Part shown: one piece after another, positions 23,699-35,989 of the stretch
Numbering within the stretch: position 1 is the first letter of the stretch
Layout: every line of letters begins with the position of its first letter
Assembly: GCA_914767715.1 (NCBI GenBank)
Contig: OU612074.1
Span: 13,626,062-13,690,061 of the forward strand
Length of the DNA stretch: 64,000 nt
Reading direction: 5' to 3'
Source: Membranipora membranacea
Lineage: Eukaryota > Bryozoa > Gymnolaemata > Cheilostomatida > Membraniporidae
Translations under genes and position numbers: made by a program
Notes under the pieces: generated by a model
The model's input: only the letters and a program-made list of their open reading frames with translations
The model's database searches: none
What the model was told of the DNA's origin: nothing

Positions 23699-24633
23699 CA
23701 AGCTAGAGGCTGGAAGTAGAGCACACCAACACCATGAAACTCCTACAAAGTGAAAAAATATAACATCAGCACAACTTCTACAGGACTCAGGTGCACCGGG
23801 GGAATCTGAAAGCAACAAAAAAATGTCCATATGCGTTACCAAAACATGTTAATGCGGGACTTTCGGCTCGGTAAATAAACAAGGGCGTTGCAATATCTTT
23901 ATTATACTATGTTGGATAACATATATACATGTTAAATGGTCTAGAAAGGTAATCGAGCAGTGGTAATAAAGTCTTGTCTTTTTTGTATGTAAATAGTGGG
24001 CTACAGGACAAACACAGAACTTGATTTTCATGGTGGAAGAAAAGACAACAGGAGGAAAATACAACAGCCCTCTGCAACATGTAGGCCAGGGGCTGATAGT
24101 ACTTTACATAGGAATGCAAAGTAGAGTACTATCAGTTACTCACGTCACTGGATATGGGCCAAAACACAATAGATGATTTGCAAACTCCATGGCAGAGGCC
24201 CATGGTCTTTGAGCTAAGATTACCTACACATAATTATGATATTCTAAATATTCATATGTGTTGGTCAATTCAAAAGAGAGGGAGTTCATTCTGCTGCTAA
24301 GGTACTACACAAGGGTCATATAATAACCCTCGTACACAAACATTCATTCAGCAGAAGTGTACTGTAAAGGCCAGTTTCATACAATTGCACAACTACAAAA
24401 ATAATGAATACTAATTGATACTTTATGACTGCACCCTATAGTTTATCAGACTATAAGATTTTCAGTGACTCAACATTAGGCTCATTTGTAATGCCCTGAT
24501 CGCTTATGCTTATTTTCTATCTCACAATTGTTGAGATTTAAATAGAGATCATATATTTTCGACTTCATTGCATAAGATAAAGTGAGAGTTAGTACAGAAA
24601 TACAGAAAGTTTTGGCACTATGTTGTATTCTAG
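23699..24633. other. Transporter upstream region
   Basis: This region separates the minus-strand transporter from plus-strand SURF1; the two start codons are 1.9 kb apart in head-to-head orientation. It holds a possible 5' UTR splice site near 23,750 and no recognisable coding exon. Several small ORFs on both strands have no family features. Confidence 0.4.
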
Positions 24634-24720
24634 ATTAGCCTGTCTTGACAAGCTTGTCAAGACAGGCTAATTCTAGATGTAGCCTAGCCTGTCTTGACAA
24701 GCTTTTTCAAGACAGGCTAG
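24634..24720. repeat. Two perfect or near-perfect palindromes
   Basis: 24,634-24,671 is a perfect 38-bp palindrome with half-site ATTAGCCTGTCTTGACAAG. 24,687-24,719 is a second copy whose centre is altered to CAAGCTTTTTCAAG. TAGATGTAGCC flanks the second copy on both sides. A partial copy (CTTGTCAAGACAGGCTA) lies at 16,888-16,904. These behave like a family of minimal palindromic elements. Confidence 0.85.
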
Positions 24721-24942
24721 ATGTAGCCAAGAAAGTGGTTGTTAGTGAAACTGTCCAATTCCAATTGTTTATCCAGGAGTGTATGGCAATAGAATAGATA
24801 GTTGACTGCCCCCTGTTTTTTGTATACAACAATGATTTCTTGCCAATGAGCCTGTTACTCCTACAAGTCCTAGAAGTCATCTGGTCGCTCTGATAAACTT
24901 GCTTGCCTGGTTGTTGAAGATCCAATTTTGTGTTAGACATAA

Positions 24943-25504
24943 CATAAGGCCACGTGACTTTGAACCATCAATGTAATCTCATGATCCTTTTTCAATGTGT
25001 TTTTTTTTCAATTTTGTGTGGGTAGCTATATATATATATATATATATATCTATGTTGTTGTTTGCTTTTCTATGGCCACCTATCTATGTTAGTTTTCTTC
25101 TGGCAAGTTGAAGAAGTAGACCTAGGATTTAAATCCCCTAAGGGTTTTAAATCCTTGAGTAGACTAGTAGAAGAAGGTAAGTGGCCTTGTACTTGCAGCT
25201 CAAATCAACACAAGGACATCAGCATACACAAGAATTTACTGCTATACCTTTTATTCCCTAAGCCACACCAGCTCATAGATAATTAATAATTAAGCCTTGC
25301 CAGAAGAAAACTAACATAGATAGATGGCCATAGAAAAGCAAACAACAACATAGATATATAAATAGATACCCACACAAAATTGAAAAAAAACACATCAAAA
25401 AAGTATCATGAGATTACATTGATGGTTCCCCCCTACACTCATTCTCGCCCACCCCCACCCACTGACAAAAATCGCAGGCTATATCAAAGTCACGTGGCCT
25501 TATG
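24943..25504. mobile_element. 562-bp foldback element upstream of SURF1
   Basis: The ends CATAAGGCCACGTGACTTTG and its complement start long inverted arms that include ATGTAATCTCATGAT, TTTTGTGTGGGTA and TTGTTGTTTGCTTTTCTATG blocks. The right arm has an extra GC-rich stretch at 25,437-25,481. The flanks AGACATAA (24,935-24,942) and AGACGTAA (25,505-25,512) look like an 8-bp target duplication with one mismatch. The centre holds a nested palindrome around AGGATTTAAATCC. The element ends 116 bp before the SURF1 start codon, so it probably lies in or near its promoter. Confidence 0.85.
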
Positions 25505-25620
25505 AGACGTAAGACATATGTGATGACTTGCTTTGCTTCATAATCAATTTAAGGACTCGAGGCAGACTTGTTGTTTACATCCCCTAGTACACATAACCTC
25601 TTTTTATTCCAGAAACGACC

Positions 25621-28600
25621 ATGTTCAGTATATTTCGCTCAGCTGGAGTCGGTGCCAATAGATGCATTATTAGTCAGAAATCTGCCGCGGCTCATGCGGG
25701 AAGAATCTCATCTCTGCGACACAACTCCTCACTGGTGGATCGATTGAAAGCAGTACCACCACACAGTTTAGCGATGCTGGTGTTTCCGTGTTTTACACTG
25801 TATCTGGGTGTGTGGCAGGTCCGTAGGAGAAAATGGAAGCTTGCACTTATTGAGGAACTAGATAGGAAACGCAGATTGTGAGTAAAACACTAAAGATACA
25901 AGCTATGTGTTGGCTCCAATCAGAACCGACACATTGGCTATAAAGATACTGTGACCTGCAAATCTTGAAATTTACTGATATGATAGGGATAGGAAACTTG
26001 TTTTGGATCTGTTTGTGGTAGTTAGGAACATTGAAATGTTTTGCGATGACTTAATGGACAGGAGTTGAAATTACTCACTCACCCACATATTAGTCATTTT
26101 TTTCTTTTTATTTGCAGATTAAATAATTCAACAATCTGTAGTTTTCTGGTAATTATAATTCATTCATTACAGAAAAAGTCTAGCTCTGTATGGGCAGTAG
26201 CCAGTTCATGAAAAAATCAGAGTGGAGGGTTTGTGGGTGCAGTCTATGTTGCATGCTAAGACCTGTTTTAGGTACTTATAGTCCAAACCAACAGTTGGTT
26301 GTTCAGTGACATGTGGCAGGTGCTGTATGGGACATGTTTAACAGCACCTGCCACATGTCCTACAACACCTGTGGCCAGCAACAATTTTTAGTGCCCATTC
26401 AGAACTGCATACATTTTTGTTATGTTTCTTGTTGATTGTTGCTGTTTACCAGGCCAGGAGAAGAGATACCCTATGATTTATCTGAGATAACGACTGATAA
26501 AGAATATGAGCCGTTTATTCTACACGGAGAGTTTGATCACTCAAGAGAAATTCATATTGGACCTCGGATGCTTCTCGGAGATGACTCAGGTTACTATCTA
26601 TCATACATTACAGAAGTTATTGCCGTTCTAAATGGGCAATAAAACCCGGTGCTGGCGACGGGTGTTGTAAGGTGTTGTTGTGGCAGGTGCTCTATGGGAC
26701 ATGTCTTGCAGCACTCAAGGCCTAAACAGCCTTGTTGTTAGTGCTAAGGGGCCGCATGAGTGCTGTAAGATATGTCCCATACAGCATATGTCCCAGAACA
26801 CCGGAATGTTTGATTTGACTAAGTACCTAAAATGTGTTTTAGCGCTATGCATAAGCTGCTTCAACAAACCCTCTATTATGATTTTTTCATAAAACTGGCT
26901 TTTGCCCTTACAGAACTAGACATTTTCTGTAGTGTGCTTTTGGGAACAGAAGTATATTCATTGACTTTCAAGTAGATACTACTCAAAACTGTCTCAAAAC
27001 TTGTGATATTTCTTAGAGTCGTCGCTCCTGATAAACTTAAGGTTCCAAAAGTTATCAATGTGAGAGATCTGCTGACGCAGTTTGTTTTTTATCTATTACT
27101 AGCCGGAGGACTGCTGTCTAACAATAACTCAATAGGAGTGCATGTTGTTACGCCCTTCAAATTGCGCGACAGAAATGAAGAAGTTCTTGTGAACAGAGGC
27201 TGGGTTTCGCTGAAGCAGAAAAAGGAAAAGGATATTGACAGACCAAAAGGTAACTGAAACTGTACGCGATAAGTACGACTCCCTAATTCTATTTTTATGA
27301 CAATTTTATTGGCAGTCTATTTCATTCCAATAGCGGAATATTTTCCGTATAGTGCCGAGTCTTCCACTGCTGATGGTAACTTTCTCTCAGACTATGAGCT
27401 TTTCTCATTACCATCTTAATTGTATCTTTTGTAGATGTCCACAAAAATGGGAAGCACTCTCATTAATTTTCTACCATCTCTTACTAGATATTATTTGTTT
27501 TGAAAACTAGGAGTTGTTCCCACATCAACATATATAGGGCAACTCTCAAATAAATATAACTGGAAAAGTCAGAGTTGATTTTGAGTGGAAGACTAATGAA
27601 TTTTCAACGTCAATGGTCACATCCACACTGACATCGAGACTACACTATCATCATGTGTATTTCTGACTATTAGAGTCAATTTAGTACGAGTACCTAACAC
27701 GTCACCGCCCCTAAATAGTAAACACGGGTCGGCACACCAAATTGCTTGTGATGGTACTCATGCTTAGTGAATTAGTTCACTCTCTATTGATCAGAGATAT
27801 ACATGCTTTAGTATATCACGTCATCAGTGTGGCTCACATCATCATATTTGTTCTTACCCGTAAAGGAGAACAGAGAGTTGTCGGAGTTTACAGAAATAAA
27901 GAGAAGGGGGGAGGATCAGGAGCTGATATTAATCAGATATATGATAAGAGAACTGATATGTGGTCCAGGCGGCTCGTGCCTCTCATTGCTGATGAATTAG
28001 GTAAGGTTGTTTTTGTATCAGGTTTCTGTAATAACTAATCAATAATTGATAAATATTATTTCAAAAATGATGTGGTCTGTTAGTCCATGCATGAGAGCCA
28101 AGACTAGAGTGACAACCACCCGATTGAAGAAAATTGTGACCTCCCTGTTCGCTAAGGAACCAGCGGAACCCATGCCACCTACCCACCACCCTCCCACAAA
28201 GCCCCCCCCCCCAGCCGATCCCGTTATCGTGAAATGTTTTCGTTTTTTAAGGTTTGGGATCCTTACAAAAGAGAGAGTTAACATTCCTTTGATGCAAACT
28301 GAAGTATTTGCATAATCAGTAGGATTAATGACAGTCCCCTGGGTATTCCAGATAATTTGTTAATATAACTTTTACACACTCCTCTCCATATCAGTGCGAT
28401 ATGTAAAACTTCAGCATTCCATTGCCCCCTCACACCCCTTAGAGTAATATAGGCAATCAAAATGATGAGCTCTCATGGGTGAAATATGGTTTAACACGCC
28501 TGTCTGCTAACATCAACAGGTCTCAGCATGAATATTGTCATACAGTTACGTGTTTCTTATATTCAATGATAGGGACGGAGAGTATATTCTTTGACATGGC

Positions 28601-29445
28601 TGAGTCAAAGTATGATATGGTGGACATAAACTCTCCCATTCCAGGTAAGCATTAGCCTGGCCTTCCGGCAAACAATTTGAAGTTGTCTACTCAGGTTAGG
28701 TGTGTAGTTGGTTTGCTGTTGTTAAACCAAGTAGTTACTCCTTGGTTAAACAACCGACACACAAAACCTCACATGAGCAGATATCTCCACACAACAACAA
28801 ACCAAACCCCATCAGTTGAACAGACACATACACGTGAGTCCATTTAGAAAAGCACAATAATAGTGAGACATGAGTAGATAACACTACAGTAGCCATTCCC
28901 ATCACTACCAATAATACAGACAAGGCCTCAGTGATTAATGTTCATCTTTGTTTGTTTGTTGGATCTGCCATCTTAATGTTTCATATCTGATTGTCAGTTT
29001 TGACAGAGTTTTGGTTCAAATAAAGGCTCATTTTTCTCTTGAGATACTCAGTTTCAGTTTGTTACACTAGCGGACCTGACCCGAGAAAGCCGTTGATGAG
29101 CGTATATTTCTCAGGCTGATTACCAAAAATTATGGTAGTTCTTTACACTTAAATAGGGTGGTCCCACATTTAGCAACTGTCTTTGCGTTGTATATGAATC
29201 AATTTTTTGTCACTGATATAATTATAAGTGTTGTTATTGTTGTTGTAGGTCAGACTATAGTACAGCTAAGAAATGAACATTTATCCTATCTTATCACATG
29301 GTTCACACTAACTATAGCTATGTCGATAATCTGGTGGAAAAGACACATGACTCCTAAACCCAAAATAAATATACAAGCTATGATGGAGGAGAATCGCAAA
29401 ATTAGAGAACTCCAGAATAAGATGAATGGGAGGGATCAGAGATGA
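25621..29445 (+). CDS. SURF1: SURF1, cytochrome c oxidase assembly factor
   Basis: Six exons in phase encode 314 residues: 25621-25877, 26453-26589, 27103-27249, 27866-28000, 28573-28644 and 29249-29445. All introns are GT-AG; the donor at 26590 (GTTACT) is weak but fits phase and homology. Residues 1-38 are rich in Arg, Ser and Ala with no acid until Asp40, as in a mitochondrial presequence. A first membrane helix (about 49-66) leads into the family signature GVWQVRRRKWK (63-73). HGEFDHSREIHIGPR, VHVVTPF and EEVLVNRGWV mark the intermembrane-space domain, and RNEHLSYLITWF (257-268) leads into the second helix, then a charged coiled tail to residue 314. SURF1 sits in the inner membrane and assists early assembly of complex IV, around Cox1. 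The length is close to the usual 300 or so residues. Assignment is firm; the gene appears intact. Confidence 0.97.
26305..26365. repeat. Inverted repeat in SURF1 intron 1
   Basis: GACATGTGGCAGGTGCTGT and its near-complement ACAGCACCTGCCACATGTC pair across a short spacer. Related GGCAGGTGCT.TATGGGACATGT segments recur near 26,680-26,790 in intron 2. These are probably small MITEs; they avoid the exons. Confidence 0.7.
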
Positions 29446-31023
29446 GCACGCAGTGGCTCCTACAGAGAGAAGTTTGAAATTGGGTGTGAGGGATGGAGCT
29501 TGCAGTAAAATAATTGACCAATCAGAACTCAGTAAATCATTCCACCCTCCCTGGTTCAGCCATGACTTGGGTTTATGATTTAGTATACTAGTATTGCAAT
29601 GCTTGATCTTATCATTGCCAACCATTGTTAGATCATGTTTGACCCTGTTTGTCTGTATTTGGATTTGCTCTCTCGGGTCTAAATGCAGGTAGTCCGGATC
29701 ATACTTAATTCTGTAAAACATCACAAGAAGTCATTGGGTAATCCGGTAATTCTTTCAACCCTCCCCAATATGAAATGTTTAAACTAACTCAATTTGCATG
29801 TGTTTAGATAATTATGTAAATGATATAGAAGAAGTTTTATGTATTCGGAAAGATGACTCCACGTAATAATGCAATTCCACTGCAGCAGTCATGAGAGATG
29901 GAGAGTCAGTATAGTTGATGTGAACAAGAATGTTATCATTCTTTTTAACATTATCTGTGTGCTTATATATGATGTATGTGGTGCTGTACATTGTCATCGC
30001 TTATTATATGTCAACCCTGTTATTTATTTCAATATTATGTCATGCTGATTATAGTTCATTGGTCAATGATAGCAGGGAGGGTGGGATACCCCTCCCACCC
30101 TCCCTGATGTTAGGAAATAGGGCAGATGATACGAGCTGCTAAGTAATGAATGTGATCCTAGCACATCCGCTACATCGGTGGATCTTGTACTCAAAAGATC
30201 CTAATGAAACAGGAAAACTGATGCTCTTTTGTTTTGAACAACTTTCCATTGTGCTATAGTTTTATGAGTATTTTTTTAAATGCGTGTCATGGTGTTTTCA
30301 CAGTGAAATAAACTGCACATGAGAGTTCTGCCAGTTGGATAGAAAATAATGGCTAAATGTGCAGAACCTGCACTGGTATGTATGGACACGGTTTTATTTG
30401 TCTGTAACTTATTCTTCATTTCAGAATATAATATCATAATAAGACATAAGGTATTACGAATCTAATATCAATATCATGTAAAAATAGTCCGGGATTGAAA
30501 TCATACCAGAGGAGCCTTTTATAGCGGTAGTTCCTTTTACTGCTATCAGAAGAATAATTGGGGAACTAGAATGTTTAGAGCGTTGATTTATGTACGTATT
30601 GCATTCTCTCTCTGCCACATGTGGTAAAGAAATAAAAAATTTTGTTGAGCTAAATAGGGTTCGGTGCTAGCTCTATAAAAATTGATGCACAAAATGAAAT
30701 TTATCTTTTAAAGAAGACTCATCATGCTCTAAAATTTTGTCGCCGTTGCTTTATTCTACCTTTGATGTTGCGGTAGCGCCCTGGTGACAGTGTATCTAAA
30801 GTTGGTAGGGGCGTTGAGTCAGTTGAACTATCTAATTGAAATATAAGTAATTTCCAAATAATGTGCATCAACAATAAGATGTCGGGGATTGCTGGTGGCT
30901 TTAATCTTGACCTTTTTTAAAGTAGAAATGACTAAACTGAGGTGTATCTCCTTGCAGACCGAGGAGGGCCAGCTCAGAGTTTGATTGTAGGTACACTATT
31001 ACTACTGCCTTTGACAGCGGGTA
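29446..31023. other. Convergent intergenic space
   Basis: Lies between the 3' ends of SURF1 (plus) and the EndoU-like gene (minus). A GC-rich hairpin (GGAGGGTGGG and complement) sits at about 30,076-30,105. AATAAA at about 30,306 could end the SURF1 transcript. No exon could be supported. Confidence 0.4.
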
Positions 31024-33831
31024 CTATACGGATCTGATGTCTCCTGATTGTAAGCATACAAACCTGGTCTGGTCTCACTACCATACAGAGAGTATGTAAG
31101 ACCATCTCAAACTCCACAGATGTACCTGTATGAAGAATAACAAACTCATTCTATTACAGAAGCATAATGCCCTACAACCATAAAAATAATTAAATATACT
31201 TATATAGATATATATGTAATGCCACAGCCAGCCCTTAATGTCGTTTGGGATAGTGGCAATCGCGGCTGTAGGCAGTCGTTAACGGGATGGGTGCCAACCA
31301 TCCCCTTAACGACCGCCTACAGCCGTTAGGGCTGGCTCTGTTTAACAGCCAGGAGCATTAGCACTTCAGTTACCACATGACAGTATTAGATATTATATTA
31401 TAGTATTATATTAGATAATATTAGAACGACAGTAAAGCACTCTAATATACCTGAATGTATACTTACCAATAAACATAACAGAACTCATGACACTATCATC
31501 TCTTCTGTAGTGGACATCTATTAGCCGTGGCTAAAAACCATACAAGCAAAATTACATTAGTTAGGAATATAAGCATCGCAGTGTATTGTGGATTATTGCA
31601 TTCTCATCTCATTACCAAAGCAGAGTTACTCACAGTCAAGTTTACAAGCTGCAGTCTATGTGATGTATGACTGTGGAAGTCGTCATAAGTGTTTTAGATG
31701 TGTTTCAAACTCGAATTTTATAATGTTATAAAGTTGGAGTAGAGAAGGAACCTCCAGAAAGTTGCAACTATGCAGAATTCATTATTAACTTACAACATCA
31801 CAATCAGATTATTTAAGTTAAGCTCACCTCAGCTATAGAGTTAAAGCCATAATAATCGATCTTTCCTTCAGCTTCAAGTAAATAGAAGCTGAACCAGTTA
31901 TATACTGCTTTATTGTTCTCGACACCCATCAGCCTACCAAACATGGTTGTTGAGTTGTCTTCCTTTGACGCGTTGAACCACACCTTCTGTAATAGAGTGA
32001 TGAACGAGTCCTCGGAATGGTCAATGTAACCTAAAGAATATAATATATATATACTTTATTATTGCCGCTCAAAGTCAATGACAAATAAGACCATACATTA
32101 ATGAATAAATAATAACAAAGCAGCCAGGCGTATTTATGGAGAATATTGTTGTTCATAAATGATATTTTATTCATAGAAGGATGATCTCGGGCTTCCAAAA
32201 ATTTCTTGCATTCTATTATTGTCATAATCCCTAACCCTTGCAATGAATATCTAAAACCCATAGGATAATATTTATAATATAATAATATCTTAGGTGATAA
32301 GTAATTAAATTAGAGGCATAAACAAATTTTCATTTGCTATTAACTTCTATTCAGAGCCAAAATGAAATGCAGAAAACCTTAGATCTGACACCATTTGCTG
32401 TGAGAATAAATTAATTTGTGACGAAGATGACTTACCTTTTGAAAGGAGGAATTTTCTGACAACTTTGAAAACTCTCTTTCTCGCCAACTGTGTTAGAAAC
32501 TTCATAATATCTTCCTCTATTATAGTGTCATATCCGTTTATAAAGTCTGCCATTTCTGTGTAGCCTGAATTGCTCATATGGAGAGGATCGACATACTGGA
32601 ACAACCTACAACAATAATATCAGAGATGTTGCAAACAGCCTGACATTATATTCTTGGTAAATGTTAAATAACCCATTTGGAATTTAAAAAATGATCGAGA
32701 TGTGTTTTGCTTAGAATGAACATTACCTCAAATCCTCGCTCAAAGCAAACAAATCCTTCGATTTGTCAAATTTGTTCACACAGGAGAGGAATACAGTTCA
32801 ATCAGGCTGTGAACAATTTGGGAATTAAAATTCAGAACAGACTCAAACTGTAAGTAAGGAGCAACGGGTTATCTCTTTGGCAGATTTTAATTAGGATCCC
32901 TAAATGAGAAGATTATCAGATGGACAATGCAGTATTCAGCTACACGACTCTGCAACCAGCAGAAATTAGTTGAATTGAATCGTCGCTCCCAAAATGTCAT
33001 TTTAGAGCCCTTTCTTGTCACTTCAGCCATTCACAATACCTTGTTTTGGCCAAATCTTTGATGTTGTCAGGCGTCGTCTTTTGTTGTAAAAAAACATTGA
33101 TTTCTCCTCGCGATAGCCTGAGTTTTCTCACGTCTGTAGACCACAATCTGTCTCCTAATAGTGACAGCTCTTCATCACTGACTTCGGCTGTGTGCAAAGA
33201 TAAGTGAAAACAGAAGTTTAAGCAGAGTAAAGTTAATTCCCGTCAAAAAGCCTTGCTAACACATGAGCTAACCTGAGGATTTTAGAATGAACATCATTCA
33301 CATCCTGATCAATTTCAACAGCAGTGATCAGCTCTGGAACCCATTGAAAATTTTCTGGGGTAGGGCACCACATAACAGCACTATCAGAATAAAATACATC
33401 GCACTCCTTGCATTATGGTCACCCATTGCTAAGAATTTTCATACCTAATAATTAAAAAAATAATCTCACATGCAATTTTGTTCGTCATCGATATCTGATA
33501 CATTAAATTAGACGTCAAGGTTGTTTCTTGATCTAAAAGCAACCCCGTCCGGTTCTCAAAAGCTGCTGTGTTAGATGAGAGCCCTTAGATATGATAATAA
33601 TAAATATAGTAATTATAACAATATGTAGTTATCCTCTCTTTGGAATTTAATCACTCAACTGCTACTTTATTGGATGGTACAGCGACCATCCTGGTGATAC
33701 TTTGGACTTCTAAACTACAGCCTTGGCTTACCTTGAGATGTGGCAGCGGTCTGAGTCAGCAACACAGTGAGCTGTATGAGTATTAGCAGTGAATGAGTGC
33801 TGAGACAGTGTGAGGAACTATACTGAGTCAT
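31024..33831 (-). CDS. Secreted EndoU-family protein, apparent pseudoenzyme
   Basis: Exons 33831-33732, 33187-33040, 32605-32436, 32030-31828 and 31530-31467 join in phase. A 20-nt last exon at 31043-31024 would end the protein after about 234 residues, but that exon is weakly supported. Residues 1-33 form a signal peptide (LLILIQLTVLLTQ). VSDEELSLLGDRLWSTDVRKL, LFQYVDPLHM, SEDSFITLLQKVWF and YNWFSFYLLEAEGKIDYYG follow the EndoU order. EndoU enzymes cut RNA at uridines using two His and one Lys. Here the GFEHVF-type site reads MFGRLM, FHNW reads VYNW, and the Lys two to five residues before the SS..FIG motif is absent. The usual SPEFEFALY end is also missing. This is seen directly for the exons shown; loss of nuclease activity is inferred. 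A binding or decoy role is possible. Family membership is sure; the 3' end is not. Confidence 0.85.
31226..31338. repeat. Palindromic element in EndoU-like intron
   Basis: CAGCCAGCCCTTAA-type and TTAGGGCTGGCT-type ends, with GGCTGTAGGC and complement inside, make an almost complete hairpin of about 113 bp. It is GC-rich against an AT-rich intron and lies between exon 31530-31467 and the doubtful final exon. Confidence 0.8.
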
Positions 33832-35635
33832 GATGACGGTCCTGCTCCCTCAATTACAAGTTAATATTTATCAAGCTATCAGCCAGCGAGTATCGTAGTA
33901 ATTGTAGTAAATACTGTAACTAGCAATAAAATACAATATATTGCAAAAATACTTTTTTCACGCAATAGTTTCAAATTACCTATCCGCCCATATTGATTTA
34001 GGTATTGTGAAAATCCACTGACACCATTACTATACCTAAAGTGTTGTGCGGTTCTACACTGCCTCAAAATTACATTTAATTGCCATAAAGGTTGTTTTTG
34101 TCAACTTTTCTGATGCATAGACTCAAATTCTGATGAAAGTCGGTGAGGAGCAAAATACGCTCTACTCTTCTTACCTTTTCTCTGCCGAGTAGTTAACTTA
34201 TGTTTTCATTTTCATGTACTGATCCTTTTATATGTTCATTTAGGAAGTTTCAGCTGCCAAGTTTTTTCTAATATCAGGCGCCTTCAGGCCAGCCATCCAT
34301 AATTGATAGATAAAGCATGTATTACCAAGTTCAACTTGGTTGTTGTTTTCAAATTGTTATTTAAAACGACCGACCGAATTCCTATGATTTACCTGTGATG
34401 GGTGAGCGATCAGTCAAAAAATAGCACAGGCACCATGAATAAATATAGACAAATATTCTAAAGTCATTACGCACCTCATTAAGACATCTATTTGCAGTTG
34501 ATGGTGCTCCCAGATTAAATTTTTGGGAATGTTTTTCAATCCTGAAACACCCAAGATGTATGGCGCATATTACGTACACAATAAAGCACCGTCTTCCGAT
34601 GATCCAAGCAGATAACAAGAACTAGAAAATAACTCATTAGCCATTGAAAGCAACAAATGTGAAGGTAATCGGCAGCACAAAAGAAAGTAAATTTGGTGGC
34701 TCCAGTCTAACAAAAAAATAGGATGCTGGTTCGCCATCGGTCATTATTTTTATTCCATAATGTCGGTCGGTTGATGAGTCATCAGTCCATAACAGCATAA
34801 GCTGTTATATGATTTGGAGATAATTATAACAAAGTGCTCAGTCTTGGTTTACGACTTGATGCAACAGAAACTTGAACAGGTTTCAGATAGCACTATTTTA
34901 AATGATGTGTATGAAATTCAGTCAACTAGCGTAATAGAGAGAATGTAACTAAGACACCTTTGGTATACTCTAGGAGTTACACCCTCAACTCCCTGGTGTA
35001 CAGGCGATGACTGTTTTGTGTTTCATACCTCTAGGAGTTGTCCCTTTTGGCCCATGTGTTTGACACAGCTGTTATGCAACCTTGCGATGTAGCTGTAGGT
35101 GTAAAGCTCCTATAATTTTGCAGGAGATTATCTGACAAGATAATATATTTTGAGGCAGCCATAATACTACTAAGATTAAAATGTCAACAGAAAGACGCTG
35201 CAAGGGTAACAACCCTAGAAGAGTGAATATTAGCTAAGAGTTTTGATTAGCTAGTTATTGGTGATTTAATGTTAGCTAGCACTGATCTTTGAGGCCTACA
35301 ACTGGGTCAGGCTGGCCCAACATGTCAATCCAGATATGGCCTATGGGAAGATTTTCGTGATTTCAGTATTATTATTGAAGATATTTTATGACCGTGTCAC
35401 ACAAAAATATTCCCTGGGATATTGAGAACAAGCTGAGAATTTTGTTTTTGCTGATTTGAGTTATCTATTATTTATGTAGCAGACGCAGCTGGCAACAGAA
35501 ACTCCACAGTCTAATCATTGCAGCTCTATGGATCGACCTGACGATATTTTCAGGTCTCTTCGAGCCATAGAAATACCTCCCGGTTCGCACTCAGCACGAA
35601 AGTGTAGTTCACACTGAGCTGTATTAGTAACAGCG
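33832..35635. other. No recognisable gene
   Basis: Upstream of the EndoU-like gene. No exon, RNA gene or sizeable repeat could be supported; ORFs are short and featureless. Confidence 0.35.
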
Positions 35636-35705
35636 GGCTGGCGTGGCTGAGCGGTTAGCATCAAAGAGTTTGACCAGTGTGGCAGGGGTTCAAGTCCAAA
35701 AACCG
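35636..35705 (+). repeat. tRNA-derived SINE head
   Basis: TGGCTGAGCGGTTAG (35,644-35,658) is an A box in a tRNA-Leu/Ser-like context and GGGTTCAAGTCC (35,686-35,697) is a B box. The intervening sequence does not form an anticodon arm, and the 3' acceptor strand does not pair with the 5' end, so this is a SINE or a dead tRNA copy. Confidence 0.65.
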
Positions 35706-35989
35706 GCAGAATTTTTTTGATCTCTCCATCTCAGCTCTATACATGGGAATTTATGTATATTTCGAGGGCGAGCCAAGAGGTGACAACTCAGCTCGATCTA
35801 GGTCGTCCTCAAAATCCACATGGAAACATTGTGAATGGCAGTTACAGATTTTTTTCATAGTAGTAATGAATAATTTCCTCTTCCCAAACTTATTCTAAAA
35901 ATTGATATATATCGGCCTAACATAGGTGCAATCACCAAAAGTTATGCCAAGTCTTTTCCATATTTTATACAACTTTTTAAGTGATGACA

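Noticed and set aside
30940-31000. Alternative EndoU C-terminal exon reading NSELALLG
   Set aside because: It faintly resembles the SPEFELALY block, but the acceptor lacks a pyrimidine tract and the match is too short.
35636-35705. Functional tRNA gene
   Set aside because: A and B boxes are present, but no acceptor stem or anticodon arm pairs, so it is SINE-type or dead. The same applies to 17.7, 45.4, 47.9 and 58.8 kb.
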